Shown: in pieces, positions 27,917-35,685 of the stretch
Position numbering within the stretch: position 1 is the first letter of the stretch
Layout: each line of letters starts with the position of its first letter
Assembly (NCBI GenBank): GCA_963756455.1
Contig: CAVWNC010000001.1
Span: 1,674,001-1,738,000, forward strand
DNA length: 64,000 nt
Origin: DASQPA01 sp963756455
Lineage (GTDB): Bacteria; Acidobacteriota; Thermoanaerobaculia; Multivoradales; UBA5704
Reading direction: 5' to 3'
The notes under the pieces: generated by a model
What the model saw: the letters and a program-made list of their open reading frames with translations, nothing else
Database searches by the model: none
What the model was told of the DNA's origin: nothing
Made by a program: the position numbers and the translations under genes

Positions 27917-30900
27917 TCAGCGCCCCGCCGCGAGCTCGCGCTCGAGCTCGTCCAGGAGGAGTTCCTCGGCGGCCAGGGCGAGCGCCGCGGCGGTCGTCCT
28001 CTCGAGGAGGCTCGCGAGCGACAGCCGGACGCCGAGCTCCTGCTCCAGGCAATGGCGGACACGAGGGAGGAGGAGCGAGCGGCCGCCCAGGGCGTAGAAG
28101 TCGTCCTGCCGCCCGACGCGCGGGACGCCCAGGACGTCGCGCCAGACGTACGCCACCGCCTCCTCGGCCGGCGTCGCCGGCGCCTCGTAGCCGCCGGCCG
28201 AGGTCGCCTCGAGCTTGGGGACCGGAAGAGCCCGGCGGTCGAGCTTGCCGCTCGCGTTCCGCGGCAAGGCGGGAAGTCGGGCGAAGAGCGACGGCACCAT
28301 CGGCTCGGGGAGGCGCTCTTTCAAGAACCCGCGGAGCTCGGCCGCCGTGGCGCCCTCCCCCGGCCGCGCCACCCACCAGGCGACCAGCGCGCGTAGGCCG
28401 GCGCGCCGCTCGTCGACCCCCACGGCCGCCTCGGCGACCGCCGGGTGCTGCGCGAGCGCCCCCTCGATCTCCGCCAGCTCGATGCGGAAGCCGCGCACCT
28501 TGACCTGGCGGTCGATGCGGCCGAGGTACTCGAGCGCGCCGTCCTCCCATTCCTCCAGACGATGGCGCGCCAAATCGCCGGTCGTATACATCCGCGCGCC
28601 GGGGCGGCCCGCGAAGGGGTCGGGAAGGAAGGCGCGGGCGGTCAGGTCCGGGCGCCCGAGGTAGCCGCGGGCGAGGCTTAGGCCGCCGATCAAGAGCTCG
28701 CCGGGTATCCCCGGCGGGCAGAGCTCGCGCGCGCCGTTGAGGACGTAGGCGCGGGCGCCCGGCAGCGGCCGGCCGATGGGGAGCTCGCGGAGCGGGCGCG
28801 GCGGGCCGTCCGGCTCGCCATGGAAGGCGTGCGAGGTGGCGGCGACGGTGACCTCCGTCGGCCCGTAGGAGTTGATCACCCGCACCGCGGGGCCGAGCTG
28901 ACGGCGGAGGCGCGCGACGCGGTCCGGGAGCGCCCTCTCGCCGCCGATGACGAGGAGGCGGAGGGAGGGCGGCCAGGCGGCCTCGCCGGCGTCGACCCGG
29001 TCGACCAGCTCTTGCCAGAAGATGGTGGGCAGGTCGCAGACGGTCACCTCCCAGCTCGCGCAGGCGCCCAGGAAGGCCGGCGCCCCGGCGAGCATCGCGT
29101 CGTTTCTGAGGAGGAGCGCCGCGCCGCTCGCCAGGCAGCAGAAGATCTCCCCGGCGCTGGCGTCGAAGGAGAGGGAGGCGAACTGCAGCATGCGATCGGA
29201 GGGGGTGAGCGCTAAGTCCCTCCGCGCCGCGAGGACGTAGCTAGCGAGCCCGCCGTGGCGGATCATCACCCCCTTGGGCGCGCCGGTCGAGCCCGAGGTG
29301 TAGATGACGTAGGCGAGGCCCTCGCGGTCGGCCCCATGCGTCGGGTCGCTCGCCGGTCCGTCCGCCGGTCCGTCCGCCGGCTCGTCCGCGAGGGCCGGCC
29401 AGATCTCGTCGAGGTCGACGACGGGCAGGCCGGCGAGCTGGGCCGCCTCGCGCGCCGCCGCGCGCCCGCCGCCCCCGCCGCCAGTGAGGAGCGCCGCAGC
29501 GACGGCGCCGCGCCTGATGTCCCCGACATCCGGACCGGTGTCCCGCCCACTGTCTCCGATGTCTCCGATGTCCCCGATGTCCCGGAGGATGACGGCCAAG
29601 CGCTCGACCGGGCTTGCCGGGTCGAGCGGCACGTAGGCTCCCCCCGCGGCGAGCACGGCGAGGACGGCGGCGACCATACGCGGCGAGCGCTCGAGGGCGA
29701 TCGCCACCCGGCTCTCCGGGCCGATCCCCTGGGCGACGAGCCGGCGCGCCAGGCTGCGCGTGAGGCGGGCGAGCTCGCCATAGGAGACCTCCCGACCCTC
29801 GGCAACGACGGCCGGCGCGCCGGGCGTGCGCGCCGCCTGGGCGAGGAAGGCGAGATGGGCCAGCGGCGGCGGGGCCCCAGCTTGGCCGTCCTCGCCGGCC
29901 TCTCCGGTTTCGCCGCCGTCGCTCCAGGCGAGGAGCTGGCGGCGCTCGGACGGCGAGAGGAGGGGGAGCTCGGCGAGGGGCTGCTCCGGCGCGGCGAGCG
30001 CGGCGGCGAGGAGGGCCGCCAGGTGGTCGAGGAGGCGCGCCGCCGTCGCCTCGGTGAAGAGGTGGGCGTCGTAGGCGAGCCGCAGCCCGATGCCACCACC
30101 GCCCTCTCCCTCGCCGCGGGGATCGGACCTCTCTTCGGCCTCTTCGGCGATGAGGCCGAGCTCGAAGACCTCCCCCGCCAAATCCGCCGCGGGATCGGGG
30201 GGCGAGACGGCGATCCGGAGGCCCGCGAAGGAGAGCCGCGGCGCCGGCTGGCTCCGCTGGCTCCGAAAGACGAACAGAACCTGGAACGGCGGCGCGCGGC
30301 GCGGGTCGCGCGGCAGGTGGAGGGCCGTGAGGAGCACCTCGAGCGGCAGATCCTGGTGCGCGCCGGCGCCCGCTGCCGCCTCCCGAACCTCGTCGATGAG
30401 CGGGCCGTAGCCGCGGTCGAGCCGCGGGCGGGCGCGGCGGACCAGGGTGTTCCTAAAGGGTCCGATCAGCCCCTCGGCCTCCGGGCGGCGGCTCTCGACC
30501 GGCGTGCCGACGAGGACGTCCTCCTCGCCGCTGGTCCGCGCGAGGACGGCGGCCCAGGCCGCGAGGAGGGTCGAAGAGAGCGTCGCCCCGCGGCGGTCGC
30601 GCCAGTCGCCCAGCTCGCGGAGGGCCGCGGCGAGCGGCGCCGGCAGCAAGCGGTGGACTACGCCTAGGAGGAATCCCTGCGCCGAGGCGCGGTCGAAGTC
30701 GGCCGGCAAGCGCAGGACGGGGAGCGGCGGGGCGAGCTCGCGCCGCCAAGGTTCGACCTCGCCGGCGAGCGCCTCGCCCGCGAGGTGCAGCCTCTGCCAG
30801 AGCGCATGGTCGGCGTACTGGCAGGGGAGCTCGGGGAGCGGCGACGGCCGTCCCGCGGCGAAGGCCTCGTAGAGCGCCGCGACCTCTCGCCAGAGGACGA

Positions 30901-31354
30901 GGCTCGATCCGCCGTCGAAGACGATGGGGTGAGCGGCGAGGAGCCCGACGTGCCGGTCTGCCGCGAGGCGCACGAGAGCGAAGCGGAGAAGCGGCCCCGC
31001 CGCGAGATCGAACGGGCGTTGCCGGTCCTCTGTAACGAGGCGCGCGACCTCAGGCGCCCACGACGGCTCCTGAAGGCCGGCCAAGTCGACGAGCGGCAGC
31101 GGCCGACGCTCGGCGGGGGCCACGACGGGTTCCGGCACGCCGCCGGGCGCGGCGAAGGTGGTGCGCAGGATCTGGTGCCGGCGGACCTCCTCGTCGAGCG
31201 AGCGGGCGAGGACGGCGGGGGAGAGCGGGCCCGCGAGGTCGACGGTGTGGAAGAGGTTGTAGGTTGCCGCGCCGGGGTCGATCTGGTCGAGGAGCCACAT
31301 CCGCTCCTGGGCGAAGGAGAGCGGGCGGACCGCTTCCACCTGAAGCGCCGTCAC
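27917..31354 (-). CDS. Stand-alone NRPS module C(inactive)-A-T
   Basis: The protein has 1145 residues, read from a GTG five bases after the stop of the upstream permease gene; AGGA lies about eight bases before it. Domains: C ~10-445 of the L-donor layout (LSFAQERMWLLDQ), A ~470-1040, T ~1060-1130 (LGGRS, with the attachment Ser present but Arg for the usual His/Asp). The C active site is altered: where HHxxxDG is expected the protein has HPIVFDG (142-148), so the second, catalytic His is Pro. The A code reads DAGDVGSVA plus Lys, which I cannot assign. Between A2 and A3 there is a low-complexity insert with an IGD triplet repeat. There is no E or TE. Inferred: an aminoacyl-carrier loading protein rather than a condensing module. 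It could feed the orphan C-TE end of the plus-strand synthetase in trans, or act as a starter. Confidence 0.93.
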   Translation of the reverse strand: MTALQVEAVRPLSFAQERMWLLDQIDPGAATYNLFHTVDLAGPLSPAVLARSLDEEVRRHQILRTTFAAPGGVPEPVVAPAERRPLPLVDLAGLQEPSWAPEVARLVTEDRQRPFDLAAGPLLRFALVRLAADRHVGLLAAHPIVFDGGSSLVLWREVAALYEAFAAGRPSPLPELPCQYADHALWQRLHLAGEALAGEVEPWRRELAPPLPVLRLPADFDRASAQGFLLGVVHRLLPAPLAAALRELGDWRDRRGATLSSTLLAAWAAVLARTSGEEDVLVGTPVESRRPEAEGLIGPFRNTLVRRARPRLDRGYGPLIDEVREAAAGAGAHQDLPLEVLLTALHLPRDPRRAPPFQVLFVFRSQRSQPAPRLSFAGLRIAVSPPDPAADLAGEVFELGLIAEEAEERSDPRGEGEGGGGIGLRLAYDAHLFTEATAARLLDHLAALLAAALAAPEQPLAELPLLSPSERRQLLAWSDGGETGEAGEDGQAGAPPPLAHLAFLAQAARTPGAPAVVAEGREVSYGELARLTRSLARRLVAQGIGPESRVAIALERSPRMVAAVLAVLAAGGAYVPLDPASPVERLAVILRDIGDIGDIGDSGRDTGPDVGDIRRGAVAAALLTGGGGGGRAAAREAAQLAGLPVVDLDEIWPALADEPADGPADGPASDPTHGADREGLAYVIYTSGSTGAPKGVMIRHGGLASYVLAARRDLALTPSDRMLQFASLSFDASAGEIFCCLASGAALLLRNDAMLAGAPAFLGACASWEVTVCDLPTIFWQELVDRVDAGEAAWPPSLRLLVIGGERALPDRVARLRRQLGPAVRVINSYGPTEVTVAATSHAFHGEPDGPPRPLRELPIGRPLPGARAYVLNGARELCPPGIPGELLIGGLSLARGYLGRPDLTARAFLPDPFAGRPGARMYTTGDLARHRLEEWEDGALEYLGRIDRQVKVRGFRIELAEIEGALAQHPAVAEAAVGVDERRAGLRALVAWWVARPGEGATAAELRGFLKERLPEPMVPSLFARLPALPRNASGKLDRRALPVPKLEATSAGGYEAPATPAEEAVAYVWRDVLGVPRVGRQDDFYALGGRSLLLPRVRHCLEQELGVRLSLASLLERTTAAALALAAEELLLDELERELAAGR

Positions 31355-31359
31355 ACTGG

Positions 31360-33786
31360 CTATTCCTGGCGCAGGGCGATCAGGGGATCGATCCGCGTCG
31401 CGCGGCGCGCCGGCAGGAAGTTGGCGGCGAAGGCGACGGCGGCGAGAACCAGGGCCACGATGGCGAAGGTCCAGGGATCGTTCGTGCTCACCCCGTAGAC
31501 CAGGCTGGCGAGCTGGCGGGTGGCGGCGAAGGCGCCGACGAGCCCGAGCCCGAGGCCGATCAACACGAGGATCATCCCCTGGCGGAGAACGAGGCTCAGC
31601 ACGTCGTCGCGATGGGCGCCGAGCGCCATGCGGATACCAATCTCGTGGGTGCGCTGGTCGACCGTGTAGCTCACCACGCCGTAGACGCCGACCGCCGCGA
31701 GCACCAGGGCGAGCCCGGCGAAGAGGCCCAAGAGCACGGTGTTGAAGCGGTTCGAGGCGAGCGAGGCGGCGATCACCTCGTCCATCGTCTGCGCCTGATC
31801 GACCGGCAGATCGGGGTCGAGATCCTGCACGATCCGGCGGATGGGCGTCGCGAGCTTCTGCGGGTCGCCGGCGGTGTGCACGACGAGGGTGCCGTTGAGC
31901 ATCGGGCTCTGCAGCTGGGCGGTGTAGATCTCGTTGCCGGGGTCCTCGTCCAGGCTGTCGTGGCGCACGTCGCCGACGACCCCGACGACCGTCATCCAGC
32001 GCACGGGCGGCTGGTGCGGATCATCCAGCGTGAGGCGCTGTTGGAGCGCCTCGCCGCCCGGCCATAGCTGGTTGGCGAGCGTGCGGTTGAGGACCGCGAC
32101 CGGGGTCGTCGTGTCGGTATCGTGATCGTCGAAGACCCTTCCTTTGAGAAGCCGCACGCCCAAGGCGCGGAAGAAGCCGGGGGAGGCCCACCGCACGTTC
32201 GCCGCCGGAGCGTCCTGCGGCCGCGGGTAGGGTCGGTCGCCGACCGCGAAGTTCAGGATCATCACGTCGTTGCCGAGCGGCAGCGGGTACGCGGTCCCGG
32301 CCTGGTCGACGCCGGGCAGCCGCGCGACCCGCGCCAGCAGCTCGCGATAGAAGGCGAGCTGCTGCTTGGGCTCTTTATAGCGGAGCTCCGCCGGCGACAG
32401 GGCGAGGGTGAGGACCCCCTGGGAACGGAAGCCGGGATCGAGGGATTGCAGGCGGGAGAAGCTCTTGATGAGGAGTCCCGCCGCGACCAGGAGGACCAAG
32501 GCGACCGCCACTTCGGAGAGCACCAGGGCCTGGCGCGCGAGGCGCCCGCGGGCGCCGCCGGCGACGGCCCGCCCGCCCTCCTTGAGCGAGTCGTGGAGAT
32601 GCCTGCCGGAGCTCTGGAGAGCGGGGACGAGGCCGCAGAGGAGGCCGGTGCCGACGGCGACGCTCAAGGTGAAGGCGAGCGCTTTCCAATCGACGGCGAT
32701 CGAGTCGGCGCGCGGGATCTTGGTGCCCCCCAGGGCGACCAGGGCGTGCACTCCCCAGATCGCCAGGAGGAGCCCGAGGAGGCTGCCGCCGAGCGCCAGG
32801 AGGACGCTCTCGGTGAGCACCTGGCGGACCAGGCGGCCGCGGCTGGCGCCGAGCGCGGTGCGCACGGCGAGCTCGCGCTCGCGCGCCGCCATGCGGACCA
32901 GCAGGAGGTTGGCGACGTTCAGGCAGGCGATGAGGAGCACCGCCGCCACCGCCGCCACCAGCACCAGGAGCGCCGGCCGGATCGGCTTCACGATCTGCTC
33001 CTTGAGCCCGATCAAGCGCACCGTCCACCCTTCGTTCGTCGTCGGGAAGAGGTGGGCGAGGCGGCTGGCGAGGCCCACCATCTCGGTGGTCGCGCTCTCG
33101 AGCGACACGCCCGGACGGAGGCGGCCGGCGACGAGGTACGTATGTTGGGCGCGGTCGGCCTTGGCGGGATCGACGGCGAGCGGCAGCCAGAGGTCGCGGC
33201 GGGCGGGGAACGCGAAGCGGGGCGGCGCCACGCCGACGACCGTGTAGCTCTCGCCGTCGAGCGTCAGGCTGCGGCCGACGATCGCCGGATCGGCACCGAA
33301 GCGGCGCCGCCAGAAGCCGTCGGCGAGCACCGCCACGCGGTGGTTGGCCGGCGTGTCCTCCGCGGCGGTGAAGACGCGGCCGACGCCGCCGGGCATCCGG
33401 GCGACGCCGAAGACCTGCCAGAACTCGGCCGAGACCGTCTCCGCCCGGAGCTTCTGCGGCTCGCCGCGGCCGGTCAGGCTGACGCTCTTCGAGTCCAGCG
33501 CCGCCAACGCCGTGAACGAGCGGTTCTGCTGCCGCCAGTCGAGGAAGTTCTGGCTGGCGACGCTGAAGGTCGGGAAACCCATCCCCGGGTTGCTCTCATG
33601 GATGAGCACGATGCGGTCGGGATCGGGGTAGGGCAGCGGCTCGAGCAGCACGCCGTTGACGACGCTGAAGATGGCGGAGTTGGCGCCGATCCCGAGCGCC
33701 AGCGCGAGGAGAGCGGCGCCGGCGGTGAGCGGCGAGCGGCGCAGGCTTCGCATCCCGAAGCGGACGTCACTCCAGAGGGTTTCCAT
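31360..33786 (-). CDS. MacB/FtsX-type ABC permease of the ADOP family
   Basis: The gene encodes 808 residues. Seen: an N-terminal METLWSDVRFGMRSLRRSP followed by a membrane helix, a large extracytoplasmic domain with the MacB-PCD pattern (NFLDWRQQNRSF..., FWxxxFGADPxIVGRxLTLDG), three helices around 265-390, a second helix plus periplasmic domain, and three C-terminal helices ending with an FtsX core (YTVDQRTHEIGIRMALGA). The doubled permease without an ATPase is characteristic of acidobacterial duplicated orphan permeases. I chose the ATG at 33786 because family members begin there; an in-frame ATG at 33804 adds six residues and neither has a clear ribosome site. It is tightly coupled to the C-A-T gene downstream. 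Export of the peptide or self-protection is plausible, but ADOP genes are abundant in these genomes and need not be pathway-specific. No partner ATPase is in the window. Confidence 0.9.
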   Translation of the reverse strand: METLWSDVRFGMRSLRRSPLTAGAALLALALGIGANSAIFSVVNGVLLEPLPYPDPDRIVLIHESNPGMGFPTFSVASQNFLDWRQQNRSFTALAALDSKSVSLTGRGEPQKLRAETVSAEFWQVFGVARMPGGVGRVFTAAEDTPANHRVAVLADGFWRRRFGADPAIVGRSLTLDGESYTVVGVAPPRFAFPARRDLWLPLAVDPAKADRAQHTYLVAGRLRPGVSLESATTEMVGLASRLAHLFPTTNEGWTVRLIGLKEQIVKPIRPALLVLVAAVAAVLLIACLNVANLLLVRMAARERELAVRTALGASRGRLVRQVLTESVLLALGGSLLGLLLAIWGVHALVALGGTKIPRADSIAVDWKALAFTLSVAVGTGLLCGLVPALQSSGRHLHDSLKEGGRAVAGGARGRLARQALVLSEVAVALVLLVAAGLLIKSFSRLQSLDPGFRSQGVLTLALSPAELRYKEPKQQLAFYRELLARVARLPGVDQAGTAYPLPLGNDVMILNFAVGDRPYPRPQDAPAANVRWASPGFFRALGVRLLKGRVFDDHDTDTTTPVAVLNRTLANQLWPGGEALQQRLTLDDPHQPPVRWMTVVGVVGDVRHDSLDEDPGNEIYTAQLQSPMLNGTLVVHTAGDPQKLATPIRRIVQDLDPDLPVDQAQTMDEVIAASLASNRFNTVLLGLFAGLALVLAAVGVYGVVSYTVDQRTHEIGIRMALGAHRDDVLSLVLRQGMILVLIGLGLGLVGAFAATRQLASLVYGVSTNDPWTFAIVALVLAAVAFAANFLPARRATRIDPLIALRQE

Positions 33787-33832
33787 GACCGGACAGCTTC
33801 GCATAAGGCCGGTGGTGGGTCAACGTGAAGAC

Positions 33833-33869
33833 GATGCGAGGCGCCGGCTTTAAGTTCAGTATTTGCAAC
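33833..33869 (+). repeat. Dispersed intergenic repeat, copy 1
   Basis: The core CGCCGGCTTTAAGTTCAG and its flanks recur at 35595-35629 in the same orientation with only a few differences. Just downstream, 33876-33891 (GGTCCCGTCAAAGTCG) is the exact inverse complement of 35575-35590, which lies just upstream of copy 2. Both copies are in gaps beside pathway genes transcribed in opposite directions, so a shared promoter element is unlikely; a small mobile or palindromic repeat fits better. Confidence 0.6.
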
Positions 33870-34144
33870 CGCCAAGGTCCCGTCAAAGTCGAATCCGTAG
33901 GTGCCCTGAGAGGCTGTGAAGAAATCGCCCTGGCGAGGATGGAGCGGGGTAGAGACGCGCAGCCGCTACCACGGTCCTATCCTTGACCACGACCGCCAGC
34001 GCGTCTCCAACGCCTCCAGAAGCAGGCATTTGCGGCCTGCGGAGACGCCCTACGAAGGCCCTGTTGTGCGCCGAACTGATTTTTTCACAACCTCTGAGGC
34101 GAGGGCGGCTTCAGTATCGCAGGGCGGGCGGGTCCCTCCCCCCT

Positions 34145-34186
34145 GGGCGGGAGGTGGTTGGGTCAGGGGGGAGGTTAGGAGGGGGG
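34145..34186 (+). repeat. G-run tract, potential G-quadruplex
   Basis: Within 42 bases there are five runs of three or more G (GGGCGGG, GGG, GGGGGG, GGGGGG), separated by loops of 1-9 bases. This meets the usual loose G4 pattern on the + strand. It is in the non-coding gap downstream of the small minus-strand gene that ends at 34293. Confidence 0.4.
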
Positions 34187-34292
34187 CGTCTCGCTTTGCG
34201 AAAACTTGCGCCCCCTTGCGCCCCAGTCCCGGGTCGCCTGCAGCGGGCAGGGGAGCCCCTGGCTTCCCCGCCCGCTTGAAGGCTCCTCGCTT

Positions 34293-34820
34293 CTACACCC
34301 GCTGCCGCCGGGCGCGGATCTTCCCCACCTGCTCTTCGGCGCCCGGTCCGGCCACCTCCAGGAGGATGGCGAGCGCCCAGGGCCAACGGACGATCGCTTC
34401 GAGAAGGTGGAGCCCCTCCGCCCAGCGCGGCTCCGAGCGGTCGAGCCAGCCGGCGATCTGGGAGCCCTGCTCGCCGTAGACGGCGGTCAGGGGGTAGCCG
34501 TCGGGGGTCTCTTCGTCCTCGATATAGAAGAGCGGCTCACGATCGAGAACGGGAAGGAGGAGGGCGAGGAGGCTCGCGCGCTCCTCGTGCCAGAGGACCG
34601 CGACCGGCCGATCGCCGGCCGCCAGCTCTTCCCAGGCGCGAAGGACGGCGACGGCGCCGGGCTTGCCGGGGACCGGCTCGCTCTTCCAGGGACCGGCGAG
34701 CTCCGCTTCGGCGGCGGTCAGGGTCTCGTCCTGCTCGCGCAGGTGGGCCAGGTAGGCGGTGGAAAAGGCGTTGTCGAGAGGGGAGGGAGGGACACTGGTA
34801 GCATGGTGCCGGCTGCGCAT
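34293..34820 (-). CDS. Hypothetical protein, 175 aa
   Basis: I do not recognise the family. The ATG has GGAG ten bases upstream, and the codon choice resembles that of the neighbours, which supports a real gene over the overlapping plus-strand frame. Seen: an N-terminal region with LDNAFSTAYLAHLREQDETL, a central GDRPVAVLWHEERASLLALLLPVL, then LFYIEDEETPDGYPLTAVYGEQGSQIAGWL, and a C-terminal helix LLEAIVRWPWALAILLEV that is hydrophobic but short for a membrane span. No signal peptide or catalytic motif is evident. It is transcribed towards the permease and the C-A-T gene, 506 bases before the permease start, so it may share or precede their transcription unit. Two inverted repeats lie in its upstream region. 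Confidence 0.65.
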   Translation of the reverse strand: MRSRHHATSVPPSPLDNAFSTAYLAHLREQDETLTAAEAELAGPWKSEPVPGKPGAVAVLRAWEELAAGDRPVAVLWHEERASLLALLLPVLDREPLFYIEDEETPDGYPLTAVYGEQGSQIAGWLDRSEPRWAEGLHLLEAIVRWPWALAILLEVAGPGAEEQVGKIRARRQRV

Positions 34821-34849
34821 GAGGTCTAATCTCCTGCGTGGCTAGAGGT

Positions 34850-34909
34850 CGGACAGAGTTAGCGCTCTGTTCGGCCTCGCTTGTTTTGGACGAGAGGCGA
34901 ATCCTCTCG
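34850..34909. promoter_or_regulatory. Two adjacent inverted repeats upstream of the 175-aa gene
   Basis: The first is CGGACAGAG-ttagcg-CTCTGTTCG (34850-34873, eight of nine pairs). The second is CGAGAGG-cgaat-CCTCTCG (34891-34909, seven perfect pairs). They lie 30 and 71 bases upstream of the ATG of the minus-strand 175-aa gene. They could be operator sites or transcript hairpins; there is no T run to suggest an intrinsic terminator. Confidence 0.35.
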
Positions 34910-35047
34910 ATGGTGGGAGCGTAGCAGGAAAGAGGCGGAAGAGGAAGGGGTTTTGGGCGATCTGAGCGATCTATTTGCTATCCGCTGGACCGCCGAGCAC
35001 CTATAGAGCGGTCACTGAAGAACCGCGAATCTCCTCCCTTCCCTCGT

Positions 35048-35134
35048 GTCATTCTGGAGCGAAGCGAAGAACCTGGGGGAAGGGAGCTTTCCGCCGCCCA
35101 GTTCCTTCGGTCGCTAGGGCTCTCTCAGGATGAC
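35048..35134. repeat. Palindromic intergenic repeat (GTCATTCT...AGGATGAC)
   Basis: The unit begins GTCATTCTGGAGCGAAGCGA and ends CTCTCAGGATGAC, with near-perfect inverted ends. Sequences of the type TCATCCTGAGCGAAGCGAAGGATCT are widespread intergenic repeats in many bacterial phyla. It is probably a non-autonomous mobile repeat without a coding role. Confidence 0.65.
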
Positions 35135-35335
35135 GGTAGGTAGGGGTTGACGTGAGCCGCACCGGGATAAGGGTTTGAGCTATCAAGGTCCAAAAGGCAA
35201 GGATCAAGGCTGACGGCGGGGACCACGCGCACAGCGTCTGACAGCTTATCGGAAAAGGCTCCCGGCCCAGGACCACCGAGTACCTTGGCTCGCCAGAGCG
35301 CTGAAGAGCTCGGAGAAGAGGCAATCGCAACATGC

Positions 35336-35498
35336 GAAACTTTCCTCAGCCCAGGGAAGACGTTCCGAGCCCTGGGGAAACTTTCCGCGAGCCCCCGGAA
35401 GACTTTCCCAGAGCCGGAGAAAGTTTTCCCAAGGCCCGGATAACTTTCCCGGGGCCGGAGAAGTTTCCCGAGGGGCGCGGCAAACTTTGTCGAGCCCG
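35336..35498 (+). repeat. Tandem array, eight imperfect ~20.5-bp units
   Basis: Units start at about 35336, 35356, 35376, 35397, 35416, 35438, 35457 and 35479 (lengths 19-22). The approximate consensus is GGAAAACTTTCCCnGAGCCC. Each unit contains the small palindrome GGAAA-CTTTCC. The period is not a multiple of three and stays close to two helical turns, which argues against coding origin. The array ends 188 bases before the ATG of the 3648-residue NRPS. It could be a cooperative protein-binding array or a replicating simple repeat. Confidence 0.75.
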
Positions 35499-35594
35499 GG
35501 CTGGAGCTGAACCCCTCAGGGAAGGCCGCGTAGCGGTCGAGCCTGTGTGCCCTACGCCCAGGATCCAGAACAGCCGACTTTGACGGGACCCCTG

Positions 35595-35629
35595 GATGCG
35601 AGCCGCCGGCTTTAAGTTCAGCATTTACA
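35595..35629 (+). repeat. Dispersed intergenic repeat, copy 2
   Basis: This is the second copy of the segment at 33833-33869, in the same orientation, ending 57 bases before the NRPS start codon. The 16 bases at 35575-35590 immediately before it are the inverse complement of the 16 bases just after copy 1. Confidence 0.6.
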
Positions 35630-35640
35630 GCTTTTAACGG

Positions 35641-35669
35641 TTGCCGCGGCTGTCCTCTTCTGCGATCAT
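35641..35669 (+). promoter_or_regulatory. Candidate sigma70-like promoter of the plus-strand NRPS operon
   Basis: TTGCCG (35641-35646) and GATCAT (35664-35669) are 17 bases apart, each matching four of six consensus bases. Transcription would start only about ten bases before the ATG, leaving just a weak AGGTAG as ribosome site. This is a weak candidate in G+C-rich DNA. Confidence 0.2.
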
Positions 35670-35685
35670 GGAACACTAGGTAGAT

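Larger units (their letters stand above)
33787..34292. other. Intergenic region with repeats, no gene
   Basis: This 506-base gap between two minus-strand genes has no supported coding sequence. It contains one copy of a dispersed repeat (33833-33869), a 16-base segment (33876-33891) whose inverse recurs at 35575-35590, and a G-run tract (34145-34186). The promoter of the permease/C-A-T operon should lie in its left part, but I see no convincing -35/-10 pair. Confidence 0.6.
34821..35685. other. Divergent intergenic region, 865 bases, repeats and hairpins
   Basis: This gap separates the minus-strand arm from the plus-strand NRPS operon and should hold both sets of promoters. It contains two inverted repeats (34850-34873, 34891-34909), an 87-base palindromic repeat (35048-35134), an array of eight ~20.5-base units (35336-35498) and a dispersed repeat (35595-35629). 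A frame at 35332-35583 is an artefact of the array. I see no RNA gene. Confidence 0.7.

Noticed and set aside
29255..30667. Plus-strand frame opposite the C-A-T module
   Set aside because: It is a low-complexity shadow of a conserved A domain.
32122..33828. Plus-strand frame opposite the permease
   Set aside because: It is highly charged and lacks hydrophobic structure; the opposite strand encodes a clear ADOP permease.
34206..34829. Plus-strand frame opposite the 175-aa gene
   Set aside because: It has no ribosome site, its composition is biased, and the minus frame has normal composition and a GGAG.
35336..35498. CRISPR array
   Set aside because: Units of 19-22 bases abut without unique spacers, and no cas gene is present.
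35332..35583. Plus-strand 83-residue frame with periodic FP and GE segments
   Set aside because: It is the translation of a tandem DNA array whose period is not a multiple of three.
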